A stretch of 64,000 nucleotides of DNA from Massilia rubra (GCF_011682065.1 NZ_VUYU01000006.1:333245-397244); one strand, 5' to 3'; positions 1 through 8,586 are shown, counted from the stretch's first letter. Program-made: numbers and translations. Notes: generated by a model from the letters alone, not told the origin.

Positions 1-219
1 GTCCTTGAAGCGGACGTCGAACGCTACCAGGTCGGGGAAATGCGAGCCGTTAAAGGACACGGCGGCAACGTCGACGTCGACCATCACGACACCAGGCGCA
101 ATGAGCGTCTCGCCGCTCCTCAGCGCTTTCAATATCTGGCCTACTTCTTCATCCATTTCAGCAAACTCCACGTCAACAACCTTTTCCCATGATGATGGAT
201 GGATTGTATTGATCTCCAT
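1..219 (-). CDS. Hypothetical protein, 3' end outside the window
   Basis: The first 73 codons read leftward from an ATG at 219 and run off the window with no stop. The N-terminus begins MEINTIHPSSWEKVVDVEF and continues into an acidic stretch (EMDEEVGQ), then a hydrophobic valine-rich segment (VVMVDVDVAAVSF). There is no signal peptide or membrane helix. GC is lower than in the core genes further right, as in the next two genes. I do not recognise the family. Small acidic proteins like this are common among immunity genes of polymorphic toxins, but nothing here proves that. Confidence 0.55.
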   Translation of the reverse strand, partial: MEINTIHPSSWEKVVDVEFAEMDEEVGQILKALRSGETLIAPGVVMVDVDVAAVSFNGSHFPDLVAFDVRFKD

Positions 220-541
220 ACTAGCGGTTCCGGGTGCAACGGAACGTAAAACCGGGTTAAGGAGCGATCTGTCAGATTGAGGTCATAGGCCCGACCGCAA
301 GGTCGTCAGGAAATGCGAAAATCGATCCTATCCTGACGTCGTTTAAAGCGCTGCCTGACGTCAGGTTGGAGCATACCTATGCGGTACAATCGTCTCAGGC
401 AACTTCCGCTGTCGGCCAGAAGCAGACACTGGCAGACCAACGATCTTCCCGTTGGGAGGTGATGTTTTATTATGGGGAATTTGCTTCGATAGCTCTTCCC
501 TCCACGTCCTATATGGCTCAATTCAAGCGCGACGGTATCAG

Positions 542-1354
542 ATGGATTTTCATAGCGTTATACCAATATCGCCCAGGGCGCCCGCTCAATTTGACGCAAG
601 GACCGACGATGACAGACCGGTCTATGCGCGGTATCGGAGCGGCTTCCTGACTCTAGAGGTAGGCCTGCCCGGTGAGTTAGAAGTTGGCGAGGGTTACACC
701 GTGTTCGAGGAATATGTCACTGCCCTTTCTGGCGACGACGAAGCGATTACCTGGGAAGAAATCCAAAATCAAGTCGCAACTATTGACTTACGAAAGCGGC
801 TCACCCAGCTCGAAAAAAACGAACATGCATATCAATTGCATTGGGATGGCATTTTCAGGAACGACATCAAGACGATCGCGTTGCCCGGTGTAAGGCTCTC
901 GACATTGCATCTGGCTGAAATTCCTTGGGCTGTGCAAGGCCAAAACCGAGTTGACCGCTTCGAATTCGAACGCGCCTTTGTCGACTGCTGTCAGATAGGC
1001 GTTTGCGCCTATTTGTTTGTCCACCCTGGAGACACATCCAATACCATTACTGTACTGCACACTCCTGAAACTTTTGGCCGCTTTGATGCGATGGATTTGG
1101 CGCTTGCGGGTGTTAAGGCATTAGGCGGCAGTCGATTCGGACCAAGCGGGGGCAGCGGTAGGGGGGAAGTTTGTGGTTTGACGAGTGGCGACGCGGATGA
1201 AGTATTCGACCTCATTGCGGCGCGCCTGGGCCTTGTGAATCGGCAGCTATGGAAGAGCAGCTTAATGTGCTTGATCAACTGTCCTGGCGAGGCGCTTCAC
1301 ATCAAATCCGGCGTTTGGACTTTTTATGCGGTCTTAAGCAGAACTGTTTTGTGA
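542..1354 (+). CDS. Hypothetical protein, possible C-terminal frameshift
   Basis: A 270-residue product if translation starts at the ATG at 542 (MDFHSVIPISP). An in-frame TTG at 452 would add 30 residues of poor protein character, and neither start has a clear Shine-Dalgarno sequence. The body looks like a soluble protein (acidic 'YTVFEEYVTALSGDDEAITW', then 'RFEFERAFVDCCQIGVCAYL'). From about 1230 the reading becomes odd (SSLMCLINCPGEALHIKSG). A neighbouring frame from 1249 reads more plausibly (MEEQLNVLDQLSWRGASHQI) to a TGA near 1362, so a frameshift may have altered the tail. Family not recognised. The isolated low-GC setting suggests horizontally acquired DNA. Confidence 0.5.
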   Translation: MDFHSVIPISPRAPAQFDARTDDDRPVYARYRSGFLTLEVGLPGELEVGEGYTVFEEYVTALSGDDEAITWEEIQNQVATIDLRKRLTQLEKNEHAYQLHWDGIFRNDIKTIALPGVRLSTLHLAEIPWAVQGQNRVDRFEFERAFVDCCQIGVCAYLFVHPGDTSNTITVLHTPETFGRFDAMDLALAGVKALGGSRFGPSGGSGRGEVCGLTSGDADEVFDLIAARLGLVNRQLWKSSLMCLINCPGEALHIKSGVWTFYAVLSRTVL

Positions 1355-1682
1355 GACCGTGACAGCTAATCGGCACTGCAAAATTGAACTGACCGGCTTG
1401 GTCATTTCAGCCGTCAGCTTTCGGCTGCCAAGAGCTTCATGAATCGTTGATGACGTCGCCAGCGTCTGCTTCGGGGCGGCAGCTGCCTGTCGTTACAATG
1501 AGGGGATTTTTCTCGCTGGCAAGCTGGTATCTTGGTGCGACAGGCCGGTCTCGGCCAAAAGCGGCCCTTCGGCGTGTCGGCAGATAGTCTTTCTACACAG
1601 CGCGTGACAATGCGGAGTTCGAGTCTGGCGACTTTCTGTTTCGTCACCAGTCACTGGCATATCTGAGTTTGGATGGCCGCGG
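1355..1682. other. Intergenic, no gene seen
   Basis: I see no convincing reading frame, RNA gene or repeat in these 328 bases. The frame of the next gene is open back to a TGA at 1605 but offers no ATG or GTG in that stretch, so this interval may include the lost 5' end of that gene. Confidence 0.4.
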
Positions 1683-2324
1683 TTGGCTTTCAATAGCCTT
1701 GAGGAGCTACTTTTGGGATTATCTACAGCGGGATTGGCATTTAGGCCTAACCTATCAACGTTGGGCGAGCTGGATCTGGTGCAAACAGTTTTTGGAAATA
1801 GCGTTTTCCCGCTACCAGAAATGCAAAATTCGCATGACATCCGTGTGCCGGGCAATGTGACCGTTGAGTCAAAGAACGGCGCATCCTTCGTCTATAACAG
1901 CGAAATTGCGGATAGGATTCTTTTCGAAGGGCACTCGCTGCAGCCTTCAGTTTTTGAGGCACTTGGAGCGCCAGAAATTGTAGTCGTATTCTGTCATTAC
2001 GATTCAGGCGGATCGTTTGGCTACGCCATTCTTAAGAACGGGGTAACTGTTCGCTCACGAGTTCATGTCATGGAGAAGACGACGGATACAGGAGAGCCAA
2101 ACAATTTCGAGCTCCCGTGGTTGCAAGCAAAGTCGTTTATTGAAGAGGAAGGGGAACCACCAGCGTACCGAAATTTAAATACGGGCGAAGTTTCATCTGA
2201 ATCCTACGTGACGGCGCATCTGCTCGCCCAGGTGATGAACGGACTTTTTGGCCTTTGTCCTTGGGACGATTGGGACTATAGGACAAAAATGAATTTCTAC
2301 AGCAGAGAACGGCTGGCGAAGTAG
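1683..2324 (+). CDS. Hypothetical protein, TTG start or 5'-truncated
   Basis: A 213-residue frame whose only usable start is TTG at 1683. The same frame is open upstream to a stop at 1605 without an ATG or GTG, so the gene may have lost its true start. The product is soluble, has no signal peptide, and shows a beta-rich centre (EIVVVFCHYDSGGSFGYAIL) and a conserved-looking C-terminus with a W/D-rich patch (LFGLCPWDDWDYRTKMNF). I do not recognise the family. Size, low GC and position beside other orphan genes would fit an immunity protein left behind by a polymorphic toxin, but this is only a guess. Confidence 0.5.
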   Translation: MAFNSLEELLLGLSTAGLAFRPNLSTLGELDLVQTVFGNSVFPLPEMQNSHDIRVPGNVTVESKNGASFVYNSEIADRILFEGHSLQPSVFEALGAPEIVVVFCHYDSGGSFGYAILKNGVTVRSRVHVMEKTTDTGEPNNFELPWLQAKSFIEEEGEPPAYRNLNTGEVSSESYVTAHLLAQVMNGLFGLCPWDDWDYRTKMNFYSRERLAK

Positions 2325-2667
2325 CATTGGCGGCCTCGCTTGCTGAACGTCCCCTTCGGGGCGCCACCAGTGAGTGATCCTGCTTAACCCGGTTGGCCGT
2401 TCCGTTGCACCTCAAACCCCTAGTATTCCTTTTCAAGTCAGGATGAATCTTGCAGTTCAAATAATTTCAGAGTGCTGTGTGATGCGCCCCGTTTCCGGCC
2501 GGTCGAGGCACCGGCGCGACCTGGCCTGCACGCAGCGTCGATGCGAAAGTATATCCATGCGGCGCACCCGGTAGCAGATCGAATCAGCGAAAAAAGTCAC
2601 TCATAGGTTACTTTTTGTCCGACTCATGGTACATTTCATTCATGCAAACCCATATCCGGAGCCAAAC
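2325..2667. other. Intergenic, presumed promoter region of the membrane protein/XRE pair
   Basis: No gene is visible. The last 60 bases become AT-rich before the start at 2668, which is consistent with a promoter there, but I cannot assign clear -35 and -10 boxes. Confidence 0.35.
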
Positions 2668-3132
2668 ATGCACGCTACCAACCCGACCATCGACGACTGC
2701 GCACGACAAGGCCGCAGCGTGCTGAAAGTGATTTTTGCCGCCTTGCTGCTCGTGACCGCGCTCGTGCTGGCGTCGACCTTCGGCGCGCTCGGCGCATGGA
2801 GCGACCGCCTGGATCAGTCCGCGCCGATGGTGCCGCTGGCGATCATCCTGTTCTGCGCATGGGTTCGGCATAAGCAGCATCACCCAGGCGGCAGCGCCGC
2901 GCGCAAATCGCTGTGGAATGCGCTGTTCCAGGACGAATTCAGGCAGCAAAGCATCGCCCGTGCCGTGCGCGTCGGCTTTGTCGTTGTACTGCTGGTTCAA
3001 CTCCCGCTCGCGTTCACACTTGGACAACAGGCGACGATGCTGCACATGGCCGCCATGGCCTGCCTGAGCATGCTCGCCGGCGCCATCGCTTTTCTCGGTG
3101 CCTTCCTCTACATCGGACGCGCCGACGCATGA
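2668..3132 (+). CDS. Small membrane protein paired with an XRE regulator
   Basis: A 154-residue integral membrane protein. The start at 2668 is chosen over an upstream in-frame ATG at 2626 because a GGAGCC ribosome-binding site lies 5-8 bases before it. Hydrophobic helices are visible at about residues 22-42, 53-66, 97-115 and 122-145, so four spans, with a basic loop (RHKQHHPGG) between the second and third. The stop overlaps the start of the next gene (ATGA). Pairs of a roughly 150-residue, four-helix protein and a minimal XRE repressor are common in bacteria. The membrane protein is of unknown function and may modulate its partner. Confidence 0.75.
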   Translation: MHATNPTIDDCARQGRSVLKVIFAALLLVTALVLASTFGALGAWSDRLDQSAPMVPLAIILFCAWVRHKQHHPGGSAARKSLWNALFQDEFRQQSIARAVRVGFVVVLLVQLPLAFTLGQQATMLHMAAMACLSMLAGAIAFLGAFLYIGRADA

Positions 3133-3350
3133 GCGACGTCCCGGTACTGCGCAACACGCTCAAGGTCCAGCGCGCCATGCACGAGCTCACCCAGGCTGGA
3201 CTGGCCGAGCGCATCAACGTCAGCCGCAAGAGCATCAACGCCATCGAAACCGGCAACATGGTGCCATCGGTGGTGCTCGCATTGAAACTGGCGGCCACTT
3301 TGAATGTACCGGTCGAAACCTTGTTCCAGCTGGAACCGGGAAACCCATAA
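3129..3350 (+). CDS. Minimal XRE-family transcriptional regulator
   Basis: A 73-residue Cro/CI-type helix-turn-helix protein with nothing beyond the DNA-binding domain. The HTH is clear: LTQAGLAERINVSRKSINAI (recognition helix around NVSRKSINAIETG), followed by the usual PSVVLALKLAATLNVPVETLF. The start ATG at 3129 overlaps the stop of the membrane-protein gene by four bases, so the two are translationally coupled. It probably represses its own operon. The product is at the short end of the family (compare YozG-like regulators). Confidence 0.88.
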   Translation: MSDVPVLRNTLKVQRAMHELTQAGLAERINVSRKSINAIETGNMVPSVVLALKLAATLNVPVETLFQLEPGNP

Positions 3351-3478
3351 CACTTGCATCGCGACATTCCAAACAGTCCGCGAGTTGAGCCAAGTCGGTT
3401 TTAACACTGACGCAGGCGGAACTCCGGCGCGCCGTCCCGGACGATGATGACCCTTCACCTTCATCACCTGGAGATATC

Positions 3479-6340
3479 ATGACGCAAGCTACCGCCAATG
3501 CCGAGGAACTGTTTCGCTTCGCCACGACCAGGGCCCCCAACCCGACGCCGGCGCCAGCGGGACTGCTCGAACTGCCGGACCAATCGCAGGTCGCCGCGTG
3601 GATCGCCACCGCCGCCGAGCTGGATTTCACCGCTGAGCTGGACATCCTGAGCAAGCACTGGGCCGAGCTGGTCAAGCGCACGCCGGAAGCCATCGCGGCC
3701 GACCTGGAGGCCGCACGCCAGGGCCAGTCGACCCTGGTCGCCGAGACCCTGTTCCCGATCGCCCAAAACGTGGTGGGCGACGTCCCCGCCTTGCAAACCG
3801 CCCTCTGGCAATATTACCTGCAAGGGATCGCCTCCGGCAAAGCCAGCAGCGCCCAGTTGCAGCGCGCCCGGCAGTTGCTGGGCCAGGTCACCCTGCTGCA
3901 AAAACTCCTGGCCGGCGACCAGGCGGCCCTGGCGCCGGAATCGGTGCAGGCCGCGCTCACTCCCACGCTCGCCCTGCCGGCCGCGTTCGAAGAACAGATG
4001 CGCCTGCGCCGCGAACAGCAAAGCGCCCAGCAAAGCGCGGCCGGCGACGACGACGCCGGCGAACAGGACAAGATCCTCGCCGACCTGCTCAAGCAGATCG
4101 ACACACTGGTCCAGCTGGAACGGCGTCTCGTCGCCGCGCTCGACCAGATGGCGGCCGGGGGCACGCACGCGCCCGGCACGCCCGGCAGCGGCGGTCCGTC
4201 GGACTTGCAAAAAGTATTCCGCACCCAGCCCGCGGCCGATATCGACGAGCAATTCCGCGCCGACAACGCCAACCTGATGCAGGAGCTGGCCGACGCCCGG
4301 GTGCCCACCACCAACCAGAGCACCTTCGACCTGCTCGACGAGGTGCGCCATCGCATTGCGGACGGCGTTGCCACGGCCGCCGCCATGCCCGCCACCGGCC
4401 CGGCCGCCGCAGCCGTTTTGGCCGACAATCCCGAACTGGCCAAGCTCATTCCCGGCGCGCCGGTGTCCAAGCCGGCTCCCCCCGCGAGCATGAAATTCGG
4501 TATTCGTCCGGTGGGCGTGGCCGACCTGCGCGTGGTGCGCCAGGTGCTGGTGGGCTACGAAAAAGGCGAGCTGGCCAACATCCAGAACATCCTGCAAGGT
4601 GAAGAGCACGAGCACTTCCGCTCGCGCCTGAGCCGCGCCGACGAAAGCGACGGCAACTACAACGACGCCGACGCCGAGGTCTCGCAGGAAGAAACCGGAT
4701 TCGAGCGTTTCGAAATGGGCCAGAACGCCTTCCAGACCGCGCGCAAGCAGCAAGACCGCAACGCCAGCATCAACCTGACCTCCAACTACGGCACCGTCAA
4801 CGCGCAGGCCTCGACCTTCATGAACAACTCGAACGGCAGCGACCAGTCGCGCGGCGCCGACCTGCGCCAGTCGCGCGAGATCGTCGAGCGCGCCGTCGCC
4901 CTGGTGCGCGAGCGGGTCGGACGCCAGCGCTTCCGCACCCGCAGCGCCGAAGTGTACGAAAGCGACGTGGTGCGCCACAGCGCGCCGGCGGCCACCATCC
5001 GCGCCCAGTATCGCTGGGTCGACAAGGTGTATCAGGCGCAGGTGTTCACCTATGGCGCGCGCGCCATGTACGAGGTGATGGTGCCGGCGCCGGCGGCCAT
5101 GTTCCGCCACCTGCTGGCCCAGCAACCGGGTTTCGGCGGGCACGCCGGTCCGGCCCCGGTCAAGCCGATCGTGCGCCCCGCCGAGATCACCGACGCCACC
5201 TGGCTGGCCATCGCCGAACGCTTCAACGTGACCTTGCCGCCGCCACCGACGGCCGCCATTACCGAATACGCCAGCCTGAGCTATCCGGGCGGCGGCGGCG
5301 GAACGACGACCCTGAGCGGCACGTTCAATTCGCCGCGCGCGCTGGAACAGGGCTATGCGGCGGCGGCGGCCGGCGTGTCGATGACGTGGTACGGGGTCGA
5401 CAACCAGTCCGGCATCAGCGCCAGCGTCGGCACCAGGCTGTTTTCGAGCAGCCCGACCGGCGCCACGCCGATTGCGGCCCAGGCCATCGGCACCAACAGC
5501 GGCGCGGTCAGCTACAACGCCAGCGGCTGGGGCCAGCTCGACCAGTTCACGGTGAACTTCTACCTGGTCTGGGCGCGCACCAAAGTGGCGGTCGAAAAAT
5601 GGCAGCTGGAATGCCTCCAGATCATCATGGACCAGTACGAGAGCGACCTGAAACAGCACCGCGCCCTGCTCGCGGCGCGCACTGAAGAAAACGGCCCGTA
5701 CGCCGCGCTCAGCGAAGAACAGATGCGCACCATCGAACGCACCGAACTCAAACGCGCGGTGCTGGAAATCGTGCGCAGCGGCAGCGGCCAGGCGGTGCCG
5801 GCCTCGCCCATCGTGACCGGCAGCGCGCCGGCCATCGCGCCGGAGCGGCTGGAGCAGGCCGCGCGCGAAGTGCGCTTCTTCGAGTACGCCTTCGAGTGGG
5901 ATCAGATGACCTACAGCTTCTTCCCGTACTTCTGGAGCGAGGGTGCGCAGCAGTGGGCCGCCGCGCGCTTCGAGCAACAGGGCGACAGCGTGTTCACGGC
6001 CTTCCTCAACGCCGGCTTTGCGTCGGTGATCCTGCCGGTGCGCAGGGGGTATGAGGACGCGGCCGCGCTGTACCTGCAAACCGGGATCGTGGCCGATATC
6101 GCCGTGGTGCCGGCCGACCGCGTGCTGGCTGACCTGAACCGCGAAGTGCAGCTGCTCAACGCCACCACGCCGATGGAAGGGGCAGCGGAAGGCGCGGCGT
6201 GGACGTATCGGGTGCCGACCATGCTGACGGTGCTCGATGACGGCACCGACATCGCGTTTCCGAAGTTGTCGCAGCCGGCCGACCAGGCCCCGACCATCCT
6301 GGTGCCGCCGCTGCTGATTGACGATAGCCCGGAGGCCTGA
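3479..6340 (+). CDS. Large uncharacterised cytoplasmic protein, 953 aa
   Basis: A single long gene with a good ribosome-binding site (GGAGATATC) before ATG 3479. There is no signal peptide and no membrane helix. The N-terminal third is helical and Ala/Gln/Glu-rich with likely coiled coil (about residues 140-230). The centre has a distinctive block at about 350-560: 'YEKGELANIQNILQGEEHEH', then a run of charged residues, a Gly/Ser/Asn-rich stretch (about 430-465), a 'REIVERAVALVRERVGRQRF' helix and 'YRWVDKVYQAQVFTYGARAM'. I recall this central pattern from large uncharacterised proteins in several phyla, without a known function. The C-terminal third is mixed alpha/beta. It stands alone: neighbours are unrelated and no partner gene abuts it. 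Confidence 0.85.
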   Translation: MTQATANAEELFRFATTRAPNPTPAPAGLLELPDQSQVAAWIATAAELDFTAELDILSKHWAELVKRTPEAIAADLEAARQGQSTLVAETLFPIAQNVVGDVPALQTALWQYYLQGIASGKASSAQLQRARQLLGQVTLLQKLLAGDQAALAPESVQAALTPTLALPAAFEEQMRLRREQQSAQQSAAGDDDAGEQDKILADLLKQIDTLVQLERRLVAALDQMAAGGTHAPGTPGSGGPSDLQKVFRTQPAADIDEQFRADNANLMQELADARVPTTNQSTFDLLDEVRHRIADGVATAAAMPATGPAAAAVLADNPELAKLIPGAPVSKPAPPASMKFGIRPVGVADLRVVRQVLVGYEKGELANIQNILQGEEHEHFRSRLSRADESDGNYNDADAEVSQEETGFERFEMGQNAFQTARKQQDRNASINLTSNYGTVNAQASTFMNNSNGSDQSRGADLRQSREIVERAVALVRERVGRQRFRTRSAEVYESDVVRHSAPAATIRAQYRWVDKVYQAQVFTYGARAMYEVMVPAPAAMFRHLLAQQPGFGGHAGPAPVKPIVRPAEITDATWLAIAERFNVTLPPPPTAAITEYASLSYPGGGGGTTTLSGTFNSPRALEQGYAAAAAGVSMTWYGVDNQSGISASVGTRLFSSSPTGATPIAAQAIGTNSGAVSYNASGWGQLDQFTVNFYLVWARTKVAVEKWQLECLQIIMDQYESDLKQHRALLAARTEENGPYAALSEEQMRTIERTELKRAVLEIVRSGSGQAVPASPIVTGSAPAIAPERLEQAAREVRFFEYAFEWDQMTYSFFPYFWSEGAQQWAAARFEQQGDSVFTAFLNAGFASVILPVRRGYEDAAALYLQTGIVADIAVVPADRVLADLNREVQLLNATTPMEGAAEGAAWTYRVPTMLTVLDDGTDIAFPKLSQPADQAPTILVPPLLIDDSPEA

Positions 6341-6497
6341 GGCCAGCGGTGCGTTTTGGTAAGTGGTAAAAACCCGTCGTTTCTGCCAGTGGCAGGAACG
6401 GCGGGGATAAGGCATGTGGGTCTTGCCAAACTCTGGAACCAGGCTGTCGGGGCGGCAATGCCCGCCTTAAAATCAACTCGGAATTTCACTGATATAG

Positions 6498-6658
6498 TAA
6501 GTACCCGCCCATAAATAACTGTGATTTTTGTCTTCCATAGCCGGCGCGCTGCGGCGTTGCCCTCCGCTCGCAGTGCTCGCACTGCGAGCGGAGGGCGCCT
6601 TGCATCGCATCCGGCTATGTTCGCCAAAAACTCACACTTATTTCTGCGCGGGTACTTA
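6498..6658. repeat. Long imperfect palindromic element (MITE/REP-like)
   Basis: A 161-base inverted repeat. The outer arms are taagtacccgc (6498-6508) and gcgggtactta (6648-6658). Going inward, an AT-rich section (ataaataactgtgattttt against its near-complement) and catagccgg/ccggctatg follow. The centre is a perfect 16-bp stem, ccctccgctcgcagtg at 6560-6575 and its complement at 6580-6595, around a ctcg loop. It encodes nothing believable and sits between the 953-residue gene and the toxin-antitoxin pair. The architecture is that of a non-autonomous, palindromic insertion or an extragenic palindrome. I see no second copy in the window. Confidence 0.85.
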
Positions 6659-6752
6659 GCGCAAATGAGCAAACTCCTGAATAAGACACGAGGCAAGGAA
6701 ATTTCATGAGTATTCAGTCCAACCGAACGCGGCAAAAACCGCCCCGCGTCAA

Positions 6753-6795
6753 TTGCGACCGAAATTTCAGCGTGGAGTATGATAAGGTAATACCT
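6753..6795 (+). promoter_or_regulatory. Putative promoter and autoregulatory operator of the toxin-antitoxin pair
   Basis: A possible -10 TATGAT lies at 6778-6783, with TTGCGA 19 bases upstream at 6753-6758. Immediately downstream is the palindrome AGGTAATACCT (6785-6795, five-base arms round a central base), ending 25 bases before the antitoxin start. Ribbon-helix-helix antitoxins normally repress their own promoter at such short palindromes. This is a prediction from position and symmetry. Confidence 0.4.
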
Positions 6796-6820
6796 GTTGC
6801 TAACGCGAAGGAGCATCATC

Positions 6821-7111
6821 ATGGCTGCCACTATTGCCCGGCCCATGTCGGTCAAACTCGATCCGGACACGCGCGCCCGCCTCGAACGCCTCGCAGAGTC
6901 ACGGCGCAGAACCCCTCATTGGATGCTGCGCGAAGCCGTAGCCCAGTATGTGGTTCGTGAGGAGAAGCGTGACTCCTTTCGCCAGGACATGGTAACCGCG
7001 TGGGAAGAGTATCAGGCCACCGGTCTACATGTCACGGCCGACGAAGCCGACGCGTGGCTGAAGAGTCTTGAGGACGGCAACGAGATTGAGCCGCCTGAAT
7101 GCCACATCTGA
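6821..7111 (+). CDS. Ribbon-helix-helix antitoxin (CopG/ParD/RelB-like)
   Basis: A 96-residue protein. The start at 6821 is preceded by GAAGGAG. The N-terminus reads ARPMSVKLDPDTRARLERLA, the beta-strand plus first helix of a ribbon-helix-helix DNA-binding domain, followed by RRTPHWMLREAVAQYVVREE. The acidic C-terminal half (WEEYQATGLHVTADEADAWL) would neutralise the toxin encoded immediately after. The reading frame overlaps the toxin gene by 13 bases, typical of coupled type II systems. Expected role: represses the operon and binds the toxin until it is degraded. Confidence 0.88.
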   Translation: MAATIARPMSVKLDPDTRARLERLAESRRRTPHWMLREAVAQYVVREEKRDSFRQDMVTAWEEYQATGLHVTADEADAWLKSLEDGNEIEPPECHI

Positions 7112-7389
7112 TATGGTCGCCGCTCGCCTTACGCGACATGCAGCGGGTGTACAACTTCTTGGCCGCCAAGAATGTTGCCGCGGCAAGGCGCGCAGTCAAA
7201 GCGATAAGGCAAGCCGTCAAGGTGCTGGGGCATCAACCTCAGGTGGGCAGGCCTGCCCACGATACTATTGAGACATATCGTGAATGGGAAATCGACTTCG
7301 GCGATAGCGGATATGTCGTGCGCTACCGGATTGAGCCAGGATTGGTAATGATCCTCGCGGTACGACATCAAAAGGAAGCTGGGGACTGA
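7099..7389 (+). CDS. RelE/ParE superfamily toxin
   Basis: A 96-residue small basic protein beginning MPHLIWSPLALRDMQRVYNF, the usual strand-helix opening of RelE/ParE toxins, followed by AARRAVKAIRQAVKVLGHQP and the beta-sheet core REWEIDFGDSGYVVRYRIEP, then VMILAVRHQKE. The terminal LAVRHQKE is the typical final strand of the family. The gene overlaps the antitoxin reading frame and has full length, so the pair looks intact. RelE members cleave ribosome-bound mRNA whereas ParE members poison gyrase; sequence alone does not separate them here. Confidence 0.88.
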   Translation: MPHLIWSPLALRDMQRVYNFLAAKNVAAARRAVKAIRQAVKVLGHQPQVGRPAHDTIETYREWEIDFGDSGYVVRYRIEPGLVMILAVRHQKEAGD

Positions 7390-7497
7390 CAGGACAGACA
7401 GCGGATTTGCCCTGCGACTGCTTGCAGCGCGCGATAGACCTCCGCCAATCGACAGTACGCCGCCACGCTCGCACTCGCATGGGCTGATAGAACCGGC

Positions 7498-8424
7498 CTA
7501 CCGCGCCGAACGCGCCGGCTCCTCCCGCCCATGCACAAACAAGGATGGCTGCCGGTCCGAATACTCCCGCAATAAATTCCACACCGCCCTGACCCGCTGC
7601 AAGCGGTACAAATCGGTCGGCGCGGCCAGCCAGAACGAGCGCTCGGCGAAAAACTGGTCGAGCACAGGCACCAGCCGGCCGTCGTCCGGCACCGCATACG
7701 GCGGCGCCATGATCAGCCCCATCCCCAGCGCCGCCGCCTCCACCTGCGCGGTCATCCCGGTGCAGCACAGCCTGCGCCTCGGCGTGAACCCCAATTCGTT
7801 GAGATAACTGAGTTCGCGGCTGGCCAGCCGGTCCTGCACGTAGTCGACAAAGTCGTGGCGCGCCAGGTCGGCGTGCTCGCGGATCGGCGGATGGCGCGCC
7901 AGATACTCGGGCGATGCGTACAAATAGAAACGGAACGACGCCAGCCGCGTGATCATGTAGCGCCCGGTGCTGGGCGGATCGAGCATCACGCCCAGGTCCG
8001 CCTCGCGGTTGGCCAGGTTGGCAAAGCGCGGCAGCACCAGCAGGTCGATGCTCAGGTCGGGGTGGGTCTGCAGCAGCCCGACCAGCAGCGGCGCCACCAC
8101 CCGCACCCCGAACACTTCCGGCACGCCGAGCCGCACCACGCCGTGCGCCGCCACTTCGGTGCCGCCCAACTGCTCGGTGGCCGCCAGCGCCGCGCTCTCC
8201 ATCGCTTCGGCATGCGGCAGCAGGGCCTGGCCCATTTCGGTCAGCTCGTAGCCCTCGCGGCTGCGGTCGAACAAGGTGGTGCCGAGCTGGATTTCGAGCC
8301 GGTCGATGCGGCGCGCCACGGTCGTGTGTTCAACCGCAAGCCGGCGCGACGCACCCGACAAGGTACCGGCGCGCGCCAGCTCCAGGAAGAATCGCAGGTC
8401 TGTCCATTCAGGCAAGGTATTCAT
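7498..8424 (-). CDS. LysR-family transcriptional regulator
   Basis: A 308-residue LysR-type regulator. The N-terminal winged helix-turn-helix is clear (RFFLELARAGTLSGASRRLA, then VARRIDRLEIQLGTTLFDRS), and the rest is the periplasmic-binding-protein-like effector domain (VRLGVPEVFGVRVVAPLLVG, YLARHPPIREHADLARHDFV). It is divergent from the TonB-receptor operon, with a shared 266-base intergenic region holding two GTGCAC-containing palindromes. By the usual LysR arrangement it probably controls that operon in response to the imported compound. The ligand is unknown. Confidence 0.9.
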   Translation of the reverse strand: MNTLPEWTDLRFFLELARAGTLSGASRRLAVEHTTVARRIDRLEIQLGTTLFDRSREGYELTEMGQALLPHAEAMESAALAATEQLGGTEVAAHGVVRLGVPEVFGVRVVAPLLVGLLQTHPDLSIDLLVLPRFANLANREADLGVMLDPPSTGRYMITRLASFRFYLYASPEYLARHPPIREHADLARHDFVDYVQDRLASRELSYLNELGFTPRRRLCCTGMTAQVEAAALGMGLIMAPPYAVPDDGRLVPVLDQFFAERSFWLAAPTDLYRLQRVRAVWNLLREYSDRQPSLFVHGREEPARSAR

Positions 8425-8456
8425 GGAATCGATGTCGGATATTCACGACGAATATT

Positions 8457-8470
8457 GTGCACCAGTGCAC
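8457..8470. promoter_or_regulatory. GTGCAC repeat, candidate LysR operator
   Basis: GTGCAC-CA-GTGCAC: two copies of a self-palindromic hexamer two bases apart, 33 bases upstream of the LysR start, in the divergent promoter region. The motif recurs in part at 8565-8586. A LysR recognition site is likely but unproven. Confidence 0.4.
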
Positions 8471-8564
8471 ACCGCACACGCAATCTTTTGATTTTTGTGT
8501 ATTGATAAAACGCAAACTCGCGCCGGAACCTGCTCGTGAGAAAACGATAAGTTGCAAATACCAC

Positions 8565-8586
8565 CACTGTGCATTTTTGCACAGTG
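8565..8586. promoter_or_regulatory. Perfect 9-bp inverted repeat upstream of the TonB receptor
   Basis: The arms CACTGTGCA (8565-8573) and TGCACAGTG (8578-8586) are exact complements separated by TTTT. The inner TGCA-N4-TGCA matches the T-N11-A layout of LysR boxes and shares its core with the GTGCAC repeat at 8457. It is about 105 bases before the receptor start. It could also act as a weak hairpin. Confidence 0.45.

Noticed and set aside
3464..6415. 983-codon open frame antisense to the 953-residue gene
   Set aside because: Its product is a low-complexity Arg/Gly/Ala/His string with no start signal. It is the mirror of a GC-rich gene whose third positions are almost always G or C.
6521..6709. 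62-codon frame across the palindromic element
   Set aside because: It is formed by the inverted repeat itself and has no start signal.
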